Below are positions 34,618 to 64,000 of a DNA stretch of 64,000 nt, piece by piece; the first letter of the stretch is position 1, and each line of letters begins with the position of its first letter. Source of the DNA: Lateolabrax maculatus (Eukaryota; Chordata; Actinopteri; Acropomatiformes; Lateolabracidae); contig CM062205.1 in NCBI GenBank assembly GCA_031216445.1, forward strand, positions 17,644,001-17,708,000. Reading direction: 5' to 3'. A model generated the notes under the pieces. It had not been told where the DNA came from. It did not search any database and saw only the letters and a program-made list of their open reading frames with translations. The position numbers were made by a program, and so were the translations under genes.

Positions 34618-35354
34618 AAAAACTTCCAACACATAAAAACCAGTGTTATTGAAATCCTTGTAAACTTTGTACTATTACAGTATATTTTTAGCCACACTAG
34701 GTTGTACTGCAGTGGTTGTTAACATGTATCTTCATGCTGACTGTAACTAGGCATGTTAAAGTGTGATAATGTTAACATTCATCCCAAAGCATAATTGAAC
34801 CTAAATGAACCAGAGATGGACGACGTGAAGCTTGGACTGACTAAAAATAAGCTAAATCTTACAATCTAGACTTCAGCCTATCAAATATAGTCTGAGATGT
34901 CCTAAAATCAAAATAGTCCATGGGGAAAAACACTTATGATTTAGGCAGGAGCATGACTTTACTGCCACCGTGTGGCAAATATTCACATGTTTTGCCCCGC
35001 TAGAGGCAAGGATCTAACAGCAAAATTGTCTTTTTTCCCATTTTTTCATCTATCAAACAATTGTTTTTTATTGTGTAATAAGCATCGCAGCCTGAAGGTG
35101 CTGCTAGCGTAGCAATAGACTTAACACTGTTCTCATTGATTTCATTTTGTACATTTTTATGTAGTGCATCATTGCATAAAGATTCCAGTTTTGTTGAAAG
35201 TAAATTTGTCATATGATCTTATCTTTGATGTTGTTTTATTACCTATTTCCTAAACTTGTAACCAACCAAACTAATATTGCACATTACTTGGCTCTAAAAG
35301 TATTAAACAGTTGTAGTTGGTTAAAAATAAACCTTAAAGAGTCAAGACACATAT

Positions 35355-35389
<35 letters not shown>

Positions 35390-35860
35390 ATAAAACTGAG
35401 ATAAGACAGCTCAGGGATTATGCAGATGTAGATCCCACATATTTCTGAATGCCAAGCATCCTCTTTTGCTTCCTGGACATTTACTGAATGAATACTGTGA
35501 ACAGATGTTACATGTAACTCAACTCTAAGGCCACAAGATGTCCCTGCTGTCACAGCGCACAGCCACCACTGTCGTCACTAATAATTTGCCTCGTCTGATG
35601 CCGTTTGCTTTATTCTGCAGGTTATTGATGAAGCGACGGGCTTTAGCCACTCATTGCAATATCTTCTGACCTGATGATCAGGCACCATGTTGTTGCACCA
35701 CGCTGATTTTTCAGCCGTGCGGGATATTGTGCAGCAGGTGGCGGGCTTAATTTCGCAAACCATCTCACATGCATTGCCTAGGATGTTAAAAAAAAAAAAA
35801 AAAAAAAGGAAAAAATAACACAGCTATTCTTAAATCTGTTTTTTTTTTTGCATCTTCCCA
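34618..35860. other. 3' UTR of the Harbinger-derived gene and intergenic DNA
   Basis: AT-rich, no gene recognised. A GATA tetranucleotide run lies at 35356-35388, and A-rich runs at 35788-35806. A candidate AATAAA is at 35326, but the true 3' end is unclear. Confidence 0.55.
35356..35388. repeat. (GATA)n microsatellite
   Basis: Eight GATA units downstream of the Harbinger-derived gene. Confidence 0.95.
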
Positions 35861-37298
35861 TCGACCTAACTTGTGCACCCACAGCCACAGATCCCACCCC
35901 GAGGACCCGCCTCGTCCATTCAATTGGTCTGTCATAAACCTGCTCCGTGCCACTCTCCGTCTGTCACTCAGCACCACAGTCTCTCCTCCTCCTCCTCCTC
36001 CTCCTCGCCTGGCATCAGACCGGTGTGTGTGCCGACCTTGTTCCAGCGACGAGCCGCCCCACAGCCAGCTGTTCGCCGCGAGTACATTTCTGGAAAAAAC
36101 GAAAAACAGAAGAAGAAGACATTTTTTTTTTTTTTTAAAAAACGCCACCGGTCCGGCACAGCACGGCACGGCACGGCACGGCACGCAGCGTCTCCCCTTC
36201 CTCCCGGCCGAGCTCGCAGCCTCACATTCAGCCGTCGACATGAGTCAGGATGTGATGGGCTGCTGCCCGCGCTGTCGGTAGCTAGGCGGACACATTCCTC
36301 CGAGCAGCTCGCTGCTTCAGCCGCCGCGGGTCGACACGACTTGAGCCGAGGCGTCGAGCTCACCGGGGCCGCTCTCTCTCCCTCTCTCCCTCTCTTCCTC
36401 TCTTCCTCCCTCCCTCTCTCTCTCTCTCTCTCTCTGTCTCTCCGCCGTTACGTGTGATTTAGCCGACGGCGGCTAATGTGGTTACTCGGCCGACGGACGC
36501 AGTGCTGCGGCGCGGATAGAGCAGTAACGGTCATCGCCGTAATGTCCGCTCACTAGCGAGGACCTACTACTTTTTTTTTTTTCTTTTTTTTTTTTTTATT
36601 CCCTCCTCTCCTCTCTCTCCGGCGTAAACTAACTCGCTTAAGCTTTTTGGAGAGACTTGCACAGATATCAGCTGTTAACGGGGTTTTTCTTTTTTTTTTT
36701 TTGTTGGATGTGGCGACACCGCAGTTTCGAACCACTTCTGGCCGACTGGGAGGATCCGATTGTCGGACGTCAGTGACAGGTCGAGCCGATAGAACTGGAC
36801 CACCGGGTGACCGAGGGTGGGGGGGGTGGGGGGGTTTAACGGTATTAACGGGCGTGAACGGGGGCTAATCTGTGGCAGTTGCGGTGATTTTTTTTTCTTT
36901 TCTTTTTTTTAACTAGTTCAGGCAGAGCATCTCGGGGAGGCCCCACCGTCTCCTGGCAAACCTCTCCCCCCCCCCCCCCCATCCCACCCGCCCCCCCGTC
37001 TGAATCTCCCGTGATTTGCCGAGAACACCCGGGTGAAGTCGCAGTTGTTCTCGGCTGGGGGGACAACTTGACAGCGAGGCCCCTAGCTAGTCTCCCCTCC
37101 CCCAGTCCCCGTCCATCCATCCATCCGTCCGTCCGTCCGGCCGGCCCCCTTCGTCCAGCCCGACAGACCACCTCCTCGCCTGCGACCCCCGAAGCGAGTA
37201 CCGGGGGATTTTTTTTTTTTTTTGTTCGGGATACAGCTGAAACCGTTGGGCAATCGTCGCCGGGTCCCGTCCAAACCGGGCTGCCAAAACCAGAGGGG
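35861..37298 (+). promoter_or_regulatory. gna11 CpG island, promoter and 5' UTR
   Basis: A long GC- and CG-rich block ends at the gna11 start codon. It holds (CTC)n at 35991-36005, a CGGCA pentamer run at about 36155-36185, a polypyrimidine CT tract at 36369-36436 and C-rich text at 36966-36995. The pattern fits a broad, TATA-less promoter. Exact start sites and any 5' UTR intron cannot be placed. Several open frames here are low-complexity and not genes. Confidence 0.65.
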
Positions 37299-55577
<18,279 letters not shown>

Positions 55578-55985
55578 GGGCTCACGCACGTCGTACATCA
55601 ACTCCCCATTGCACAAATGCACACCTCTTTAGGAGTGTGCGCTCAACTCCACATGCATTACACAGCACACCATAACGTCTCTCTCTATCTCTCTCTCTCT
55701 CACACACACACACACACGCAAACACACACCACAACAAAACCCTTCCTTTTTTTTCCCCCAGTACAATACATTCACAAATCCTCCCACCTGCAAACGCCGC
55801 CCCCTCCTCTTTCACCAAAGCTCGCCCTCTTCCTCCTTCGCTCGGCAGCTTGTTGTGTCAGAGTCCTCGCTCCTCCCAAAGCTGCTCCATGTGTCAGTTT
55901 TGGCCCCGGCTGCTGGCTCTGGCACATTTCATCTGGCACACAAACCTTTCACACGGGCTGTACAGTGACTGAAGGGGACTTTGGG

Positions 55986-55986
55986 C

Positions 55987-56049
<63 letters not shown>
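55986..56049. repeat. (GT)n microsatellite in the gna11 3' UTR
   Basis: About 31 GT units, 410 bases after the stop codon. Confidence 0.97.
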
Positions 56050-56051
<2 letters not shown>

Positions 56052-59000
56052 TTGGGGCAGCATTGACTAGCGAGGAGCTGTGTTTTGGTGATTAGCGGCA
56101 TCAAACCCCTTTGGCCCTCCTGAGTTGACCCTCAGCGGTGAGAGAACAGATCCTCCGCCATGTCCTTTTCTGAGCTCCTGTCGGTGTGGAAGGATGTGAA
56201 TACTGTATCTCCTGAAACCATCCAAGGACCAGTGAGTGGCATCGTGCTTCTAGGGACAGAGTGACCCGGACAGGAAGTGAGATCGCACACCAGACACAAG
56301 GGGATGGGGCTGAGGAATCTGTCTCCACCTCGTATCTATGAATGTACCCACCAGTGTGAGCATCGCAATCGCAAAAAAATAAAAAATATATATATTATGA
56401 AGTAAATGCATATGTAAACACACTTAAGACGAAAAGCACGAGAGGGCAAGACATAGCTAATCAAAATCTGTTAATTGCTGAGATTTTTTAAATGTTTTTA
56501 ATGATAGAAATTTGTTGCTACGTCTACTTCTATTTAACAAATAATGGCTAAAAGGAATGGTGATAAGAAGTGATAAGAAAATCTATAAAAACTTTTAAAC
56601 TTTGCAAAACAGACGTCTAAAAAGAGGCAACCAGAAATCTACTTGACATTAAGTATCCTTTAAAGATTTCTGTGGGATTTGTGTTTTATGTCTAAGTTAA
56701 TCACATCGCTTCCCTCCTCCAGATGTTTTCTGTATGGATTCACAGGGACAATCTTCCATGTGACCTTCACAGCATCTGGCTCCACTGATACACCCCCACA
56801 CCCTTATTAAAAAACACTGGTAGCGGGTGAGAGGACCCTGCTTTCGACACAGGCTTTGCTCTGATCGGTGGAAGCAGATGTGGAGGGGAGTGTGATGTCA
56901 TCAGTGTTTATCAGCCCACAGAGCACATCTGCAGCTGGGGCTGCAAGTAGCTTATTCAGAAAAAATAAAAGCTGTAAATTAAACACACCCACACCCCGGG
57001 GTGTGAATGGAATCCATGTGGTAACATCCCTGGTGACGTCACACCTGCGTCACTCCACCGTCCAATCAGACACATTTACTGATGGTGACAGTCATCACAT
57101 CAGGATGTGCTTCTGTTTACTTTTTTTTTCTTACTGTATAGTCACTTTGTTTATATAAAGATTGCTTGCTGTTGAGTGGTGGTGGTGGTGGGGGGGGGGG
57201 GGCTATGAACCTTTCACAGAAAACGCACTCTTAAGTCTGCAAACATTTTTTGTGTATATTCGTTTGTAAATACATATACACAAAACAGTCCTGTACAAAA
57301 ACGCTCTGTGGTACACCATCTTTGGCAAAAAAAACAATGAGAAAAGAAAAAAAAAAAAAGTATCAACTTATTTCATTAGCATACAGTTTTTTCCTATGAA
57401 TTTATGGTAGTAGTGATACTGTGGTTATGGATTTTGTTCACTTGATTAATAGGACTACCCAGAGCTGAGTGGTGTTGAGAAAACGATCGGCAAGGAGCAA
57501 TAGTCAGAGAAAAGAGGTTCCTCCCAACCAGCCTCTCGACTCCACACTACTGCAACAGCTCTGGCTCCTGAGTATACTAACTAGGGCTGGTAAAAATCTT
57601 CACAGTATGGTGACAAGATGATTTTAAGAGTAATTAAAGATTTTTTATTTATCTAATTTATGGACCAGGTTTGAAGGTGTTGATAATTTGACTGCTTTTG
57701 ATTCTGTCATGTTGAAGTGCTCCTTTTTTCATGGCGGAGCCTACTTGAGTCTGAACTGCTGTAAAAACGAATGTCTGGTATAGTAAGGACTTTATCTCTG
57801 CTTTCTATTTCTTATTGAGACATTTCCAGTTGTACTTGCCATCACATCTCCATCCATGATAATACTGTTTGGTTTTCTTTAGGAGCCCTCACATTTGTTT
57901 TGTTTGATTTAAAAAGAAAAAACAAAAAAAAGAAACTTGTATTTCCTCTTGGTTTATAGACGCAGCGCTGTAATGCATACCTAGAAAAATGTACAGTACG
58001 AACGTAGGTGGACTTTTTTATCAGTGATTGAAGACCCACGTGGTCCATGCTTGCTATTTGTAACTTAACACAAAAATTCTGTTGTTGGTTTTTGCATTGT
58101 TAATTTCCAGTTTTTTGAGGCTTGCTTTGATAGTGCCAGTGAAGTGCAGATATACTTTTTTGGTCTTTGACCTTTTCTACAGGTGACTTATCCTTAATCT
58201 TCATTAAGGGCTATCACAGTGCATCAGGCATCAGACAGCGGGGAGTGGAGTACAGGACCACAGTGAACCAAGTCATCCACTACTAATCCTTGTTTATAAA
58301 TGGAGATCACTTGCAGTATGTGCTATAAGAAGTATAGGCAGGGTGTTAATGCAAATGTAAGGTGTGTGTGTGTAGAGCGTTTACCAGCACTAAACAGTTT
58401 TCTTTATATATTTGGCCCTTTGGTGAATTAATTTGACCCCAGTATCTGGATCTCTGACCTTCACTACTCGTTTGTTTGTATCGGTATTGTAGTGTTACTT
58501 GTAATACCTCATGCAGTATAGAAACACTTATCACTAAAGACACTACTACCAGGACAAGTATTGCATGTTTCCCCAAGTATTTGACGTGTAGCTGATAGCC
58601 AAGTAATGACCATGCTTGTGGCTTTGCATGTTTTAACCCATTAACTACAAATCTCATACCTAATTGTTGACCATTTCTCCAGTTTATAATTTGATTTCCT
58701 ACTTTACATGCAGCTATTGGTTTGTATTCATTCCAGTGAGGTTTGAAAAGTAACTTGCAGAGTTTAAACTTGATTCTGAGAGATAAAACCATACCGTAGA
58801 AGATTTTTTTTGTCAAGCTTGCATTATTTTGCAGTATTACAATACAATAGTACGTTCCCTTGTTATTGTTATACAATCAAAGAAGCTCTGATATCTGAGA
58901 TTTAATAATCAGAACTAAGACAAACAGACGTAATGTAAAGGACAATGTGAATTTGGTCATGTCTTGCTTGAAAGTCTCCCGATACGAATTCTGATACCTC

Positions 59001-59149
59001 GACTCAAGTGTATCCCGTTTAATATTAATGCTTTTTTTCTTCTTTTTTTTTTTTAAATGTATGATCTGTATATCACACTGTCATAAATTAATCAACGTAA
59101 CTTGTGGAGGAAACAAATTTTTGTAATGACACTGACAACAAAACTACTT

Positions 59150-59240
59150 AATGTGGATCGGTTGTATCTGGCCAGTAACCGATCATTAAAGCCAATATTG
59201 GCACTGATAAACAATCTGGCATATCTGATCAGTGCACCCT
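59150..59240. mobile_element. Short repeat fragment ending gatcagtgcaccct
   Basis: Its end is the inverse of the start of the element at 16200, with intervening ggatcggttgtatctggcc text of the same type. Probably a terminal piece of the same family. Confidence 0.4.
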
Positions 59241-60806
59241 AACAACTAAGATGAGTTTTCACCGGTCCGTGTTCTCAAATGCGTTACCTAAATGACAGAC
59301 TGACTGTAATAAGTCACTCAGAATTGATTTTCTTAGATGAACAGAAACCAAAGGCTGCCTAAAAGATGGGGAATCAATCTAAAAACATATGGTGTACTTC
59401 AAAAACGGCAAGCAGTGATGTAGAGTTTGAACACTAAGTTAATGGGGATAAAATATATATGTATATTTAAATGCCAGTGTGGTCCTTAACTGCCATTTTG
59501 TCTGCTGAAAATGACACTAACCTTGAGTGGAAGAAGCAGACAGCCAACCGTTAGACTGCTGTCATAAAGAGGGTCTGGATGCCAGTATTTCAGTGCAACG
59601 ACATACCAGTATGGATACCCAAGTATTTATCAGTAGTTGTGTTCAGATTTACTGTGTGTTGAGTGCAGCTCACTTTAATGGTGACCAACCATGTTGTATT
59701 ATTAAACTTGACACTACAACTCTGGCACATGGTGATGGGCTGACTGGCTGTTAGTGTGGGTTTGGCAGTGTGTTGGCAGCCCAGTGTTGCACAGTGTGTT
59801 TTGTGACACATTTAATCTCAACATATATGAGCTGGAAAGAGGGAAGGCAGTCAGTATGAAACTTAAGTCTACTTCTCATTCTTTTCATTCTTGTCCGTTT
59901 TGACCAGTGGAAAGACCGCACTGGTTTTTCACTACGACACTCTTTATTTATTGCCTTTCATTGCCTTGAATAATGAAAGATTGGTGTTGCTGGCCCTTTA
60001 CGGTTTCAGATCATGCTCTGTGTCCTGTGGGTGGCCGTGGTTGTGTGATGTCCCTTCCCGTGGGCTTGTTAGAACAAGTGGAATCAAACTTATCTGTTGG
60101 ACATCAGCGTGGAGTCGGTGCATATTCAAAACTTAAATCTTGTTCCCTTTTTTGTGTTTTTCATTTGCTGTATGATAAAACATTACCAGAACACTATTAT
60201 TTAGGACCACTTGATTTATTTTTCCTCACTCCAATGAAACCTGAAGGTCAATTGTGTAGTGGTGTATAAAATGTTTTTTTATTTTATTTTATTTTATATG
60301 TAAACCAAATGTAAATTATGTATTATACTGAGTGTGCCAACCCCACTCTCTCTAGAGCCAGGCTCTCTCTAAGTGCCAACGCTGTGGTCATCATCAAAGG
60401 ACCACCACCTGAGATGGTCCCCCTTTTTAAATAAAACACACCGGAGACTAAAAGGATAGATGATTAAGTACACACAAAGACTTTATTCTGTATTTAAGAT
60501 TGAAGATTTAAAAGATAATCTGCTGTTTTTTAAGAAACTGTAATTATAATTGCATGTGCTGTTTATTTTGTGTTGGAAGTGAGGGCTTTGATGTTTTCAT
60601 TGAAGCAGAGCCCTTGATGAAGGGGGTTCAATCAGTTGGTTATTATCGATTATTGATTTACATAACTCTTGCCATATTTTTTTATGTGTTTCATGTATTT
60701 GTTTCAACCACTGTTGCCTGATCCTCATTCAAACATGAACATGACTTATGATCATTGCCGCCTTCTAAGAGAGAAACATAATGACAAGGTATCTGTTTTA
60801 AATTGA

Positions 60807-60812
60807 AATAAA
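60807..60812 (+). other. Candidate distal gna11 polyadenylation signal
   Basis: AATAAA followed by T/GT-rich text (gcgtgtgtgtctgtgtgttg at 60835 onward), a good downstream element. Confidence 0.5.
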
Positions 60813-60830
60813 TTTGTTCCTATACTTGCT

Positions 60831-62019
60831 CATGGCGTGTGTGTCTGTGTGTTGAGTGGGTTTCATCATTTTGGTGACGTATTTCTGACATTACTGTGTT
60901 ACAACCATTACATTTTGGATGTCCAGGCACCTCAAGCTGCAGAATTCCAGTATCATACATGAAGTATGTATTTCTTTGTTTATCATGGTAAAGCTCAGAA
61001 ACAAGTATCAGTATTGTGACCTTCAAAGTTTCAAATTTAACAAGAAACTATTAGCGGCATATGGTTTCCCTTGCTTTAAAATGTAAACTCTTCAGGTTTC
61101 TGGTTTACTTATATAATACTCAATAGCAACCCCAAAAAACAGAAACATGCAGGATTTGATTTGGGGGTTGCTATAAAATATTTTGGGATAATTTTTTCTG
61201 AAAGGTTTTAGGGGCACTATTAAATTTTGGGATTTGAAGACGCTATAACTAAATTGTGCAGTTTTGTTCTTAAAGCCTTTATGTAGAATTTGAACATTTC
61301 TGACTGAAGCAACTCTTAGTTGCAAACATTCATGCCTATATCCCCCCAGCCTCAACAAATACTACCTGGGGACACTGACAATAAAAGGCCAAGAACAACA
61401 CATGAACTGCAGCAACTGGACTGAGATTGTTTGTTTCTATAAACCAAAACATATGCAATCAGCAAATTCTGACGGAGACTAAAACAACAGCTTCACATAG
61501 GGCCTTTAAAATGATATCTTATTTGTTTCTTATTAGTGTTTTTTCTTTCTTTGACTGAGGTGAAATCTCATTAATTGTATTACATTTTTTTGCTGTGCAC
61601 TGGGTGTATGGTGGGGGTCGGATTAGATTGTTAAGGGAGTCCGGGATGCAAATTCACTGCTGGGCTGCTATTGACCTTTCACCTTTCATCTCCTGTGCAC
61701 TGAATGCAGAATACACAGGACAGTATTCTTATGCAGGAATAATACCCGAGGTTTACTGTCTGTCTGAGTTTGTGGTGGCTGCATTAAACACAATTTAACT
61801 TGGACGCCTTTGGAAAGTTGTGCAGCTTGGGAGCCTAATATAAGTAAAAGGTCTTGAAACTAGATGAGGGCCCCAGTAGAATACATGACCACATCTTTAA
61901 GTAGCACCAAACTTAAGTTGATGCAGAACTTAAATGGTGCAAATTCCCTAACAAACGTGCAATGGATAAAATTATTAAAAACAACAGATGCACAGTGAAG
62001 CTGGGGCCTTTTTTTCTCT
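60831..62019. other. Gene-free stretch between gna11 and tle5
   Basis: AT-rich intergenic DNA without recognisable coding, RNA or clear repeat content. Confidence 0.55.
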
Positions 62020-63060
62020 CGGGGGGGTGGGGGGCCCCTCCGCCAGCAGCTCGGTGTGTGCGGCCCTGCCAGCAGCGCAGTCAGTTCAGGCCCGCGCCGC
62101 ACGGGGCGCCCGCGCCTCCGCGGCTCGGTTTGTTTTCCGGCCGGCGCTGCTCTTCTCCTCAAAGCAGAGGAAAGTCGGGGGCTCATGTGTCAACATCCAG
62201 GGTTTCCCCGGGGAGGTGTAACGTTAACGTTATCCCAAAAAAAAGGAAGAAAAAGAAACCCACCCCCCCCACCGCCGCCGATGTCCCTTTTGAAGACCGT
62301 TTAATTCGCCTCCTCCTCCTCCTCCTCCTCCTCCTCGGCGGCAGCGGCTCGTCCCACCGCGGAGACCAGAAGACGAACCGTCGGCTCCCGCTGCTTCGAC
62401 GCCAGCTAACGTTGTTTTAAACGATGACCGAGTACAAAGTGCGAACAGCGTCTCCGACCGAGTAACCATATCCGGGGAGCCGTTAGCTTAGCCGGCCGGC
62501 CTGGTGGATTTCGACCAGACCCCCCCACTCCCCCCCCACCAACCACCGGGTGGAAACGCGGCGAAACTCCACTGCTGACATGATGTTTCCTCAATCACGG
62601 CACTCGGTGAGTTGCTTTAACCGGACTCGTCCCCCCCCCCCTCTTCTTCTTCTCCTCCTCCTCCTCCTCCCCCCACCACACACACACACACACACGACAG
62701 GAGACCGGAGGAAACCGAGCCGAGCCGAGCCGAGCTAACGCGAGGGGGCTAAGCCCGCCGACAGCTGACGGTAGCCGGCTGCGGGGGTAGCTGTCAGGCT
62801 TCGCGGCGCCGGAGCTCCGCTCCCCTCCGGCGGCTCCTCTCGACGCCCCGCACCGGCGCACGGTGGAGGGGGACGCGGCCGCTCGGAAGTTCGGGTTCAC
62901 GCAGACACGAGCTGCGGGACTTGCGTGAGCGTTTTTGCGTGAAAAAAAAAAAAAAAACACACACACACAGTCCGAGGCCAGCTAGCTGCGGGTGCGGACG
63001 GCTAATTGAAGTTGTCGGTGTGTTTATTTCTGCTTATTTCGCTCTTTCTCTTGTCAACAA
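62020..63060 (+). promoter_or_regulatory. tle5 CpG island and 5' UTR
   Basis: Strongly GC- and CG-rich block around the first tle5 coding exon, with (CTC)n at 62309-62336, a CCGAG run at 62715-62735 and a CA run at 62680-62695. The pattern fits a CpG-island promoter whose transcript begins before 62580. The exact start is not visible. Confidence 0.65.
62580..62606 (+). CDS. tle5: TLE family member 5 (AES), first coding exon only
   Basis: The nine codons MMFPQSRHS end in a phase-0 donor (GTGAGT at 62607). Groucho/TLE proteins begin MFPQSRH; the doubled Met and the Ser at position 9 are specific to TLE5, and long TLEs have Pro there. TLE5 has only the Q and GP domains and acts in the nucleus as a corepressor or as a dominant antagonist of full-length TLEs in Wnt and Notch signalling. 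The remaining exons lie beyond the window. Placement directly after gna11 agrees with human 19p13.3 (GNA11 next to TLE5). Partial because the window ends within intron 1. Confidence 0.85.
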
Positions 63061-63189
63061 AGCAACGTAAGGGCACAGTAGTGTTTATACAACAGCTGAC
63101 TTTGATAAAAAAACGATTTGGACACACGGGGGGATAAAGGTTTTAGGTGTAAATTGATTTGTTTTTAAGTTAGAAGCGCTGCTGCAGTT

Positions 63190-63261
63190 GTGAGGCTCCG
63201 CGTCGTGACGGTTCATGGGGGACGAATATCTGCTCGTCGAGGGCCAAAACCAGAGCCGCAG
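63190..63261 (+). other. Possible alternative first exon of tle5
   Basis: A CG-containing stretch with an ATG at 63215 runs open to a strong donor (CGCAG followed by GTGAGT at 63262). Its phase (2) does not fit the phase-0 tle5 exon 1 boundary if read from that ATG, so if used it is more likely untranslated. Weak evidence. Confidence 0.2.
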
Positions 63262-63504
63262 GTGAGTCGCTCGGTGTGTCACAGGTCGGAGAAGTCACGG
63301 CCAGCTACTGCCAGACGAAAGGCAAGAGGAGAAACAAGAAAAGGAGCCTCTCAAACGCACCTCAGATCAGGAAAGAGGTGCACACAGAATTAGACCCAAA
63401 TTAGGCCTCAACTGAAGCAGCACCAGAAACACTACAACAACAACAGTGGGCCACGTTACAGCAGTTTGCGTGGTGCTCCGTATTCATTTCTGGTGTAAAT
63501 GTGT

Positions 63505-63995
63505 AGAGGTGAAACGATCAGGGATCATTCATTGTCGATTAATCTGTTGATTTGTTCTTCAGAGTAATCGAGTACTCATTTGGTCCTTGAAATGGCAGGA
63601 AATTCTGACAAGGAGACTTCTTCAGATGTCTTGTATTGTCCGACCAACAGACGTAAATCCAAAGATATCCAGTGTAAATTGATATAAAACAAAGAAAAAA
63701 ACAGCAAATCCTCACTTTGGAAAAGCTTGAATCACAGATGCATGAGGCATTTTTGCTTAAAAAGACTGAAATGACTCTATTATTAAAGTAGTTGCTGACT
63801 AATTTTTGAAATTCCACTTTTAACTTCCAATGAAAGTGAATCTGTACTGGTTTTCATAGTCATCAATGAAGGTAAACTGAACATCTTTTGGGTTTTGGAC
63901 TGTTGGACCAAACACTAGTTTATGACCATCCTGACATTAACCGAGGAAATAACAGCAGATTAATGTATGATATAAATAATAGTTAGTTGCATATT
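63505..63995. mobile_element. Two hAT-like elements in opposite orientation (copy E)
   Basis: The first, 63505-63810, contains ttcagatgtcttgtattgtccgaccaacag and gtaaatccaaagatatcca. The second, about 63830-63995, carries the complement (aacatcttttgggttttggactgttggaccaaacac) and ends tagttagttgca. Both lie in tle5 intron 1 and have no coding capacity. Confidence 0.55.
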
Positions 63996-64000
63996 CTCAT

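Larger units (their letters stand above)
55578..60830 (+). other. gna11 3' UTR and downstream DNA
   Basis: Sequence after the stop is AU-rich with no exon recognised. If the AATAAA at 60807 is used, the 3' UTR is about 5.2 kb; earlier AATAAA-like sites (for example 60430-60435) allow shorter forms. It contains CA and GT repeats (55701-55720, 55986-56049), a G-rich run near 57178-57201 and no convincing reading frame. The 176-codon minus-strand frame at 58876-58346 is probably chance. Confidence 0.5.

Noticed and set aside
58346..58876. 176-codon minus-strand frame in the gna11 3' UTR
   Set aside because: It has no family resemblance, contains repeat-like His/Thr text at one end and lies inside the probable 3' UTR of another gene.
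61860..62966. Overlapping frames in the tle5 CpG island
   Set aside because: Composition-driven (Arg, Pro, Leu runs from CTC and CCG repeats); only the nine-codon exon at 62580 is supported.

Overview
The window looks like nuclear DNA of a spiny-rayed (percomorph) teleost. Genes are split by GT-AG introns with vertebrate-type exon sizes, CA/GT, GA and AT microsatellites are dense, several dispersed repeats resemble ones I recall from fish genomes, and every recognisable gene has a vertebrate orthologue. No prokaryotic, organellar or viral genes and no CRISPR array were seen.

Layout from left to right. (1) 1-4059: no recognisable gene. (2) 4088-7811 (+): a four-exon Golgi-type glycosyltransferase of family GT92, 441 aa. 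(3) 15915-10482 (-): pdcd10 (CCM3), seven coding exons, 210 aa, with a probable promoter near 16.9-17.6 kb. (4) 21541-26749 (+): isyna1, myo-inositol-3-phosphate synthase, ten coding exons, 552 aa. (5) 29096-30766 (+): tpgs1, tubulin polyglutamylase complex subunit 1, two exons, 330 aa. (6) 31887-34617 (+): a four-exon protein derived from a PIF/Harbinger transposase whose catalytic acidic residues are partly lost, so probably domesticated. (7) 37299-55577 (+): gna11, the G-alpha-11 subunit (359 aa), spread over 18 kb with a 10-kb first intron and a long 3' UTR. (8) 62580 onward (+): the first coding exon of tle5 (AES, a short Groucho-family corepressor). The gna11-tle5 neighbourhood also exists on human chromosome 19p13.3.

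The most notable observation is in gna11. Exon 4, which encodes switch I including Arg183 and Thr186, is present twice in tandem (50181-50309 and 51224-51352). Both copies are exactly 129 bp, have the same phases, are fully open and are flanked by AG/GT sites. They differ at 11 of 43 residues and at about half of the remaining codons synonymously, which points to an old, selected pair of alternative (probably mutually exclusive) exons. One copy resembles GNA11 and the other resembles GNAQ. The upstream copy has weak splice sites and a TGCATG (RBFOX) element, and CTCF-type motifs lie on both sides of the pair.

The genes are unrelated single-copy housekeeping or signalling genes, not an operon-like system. 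Intergenic and intronic DNA holds several non-autonomous DNA transposons, two of them with clear inverted ends and one with a 9-bp target duplication, a broken LINE, SINE-like pieces and many microsatellites. All repeat family names are from memory, not from a search.
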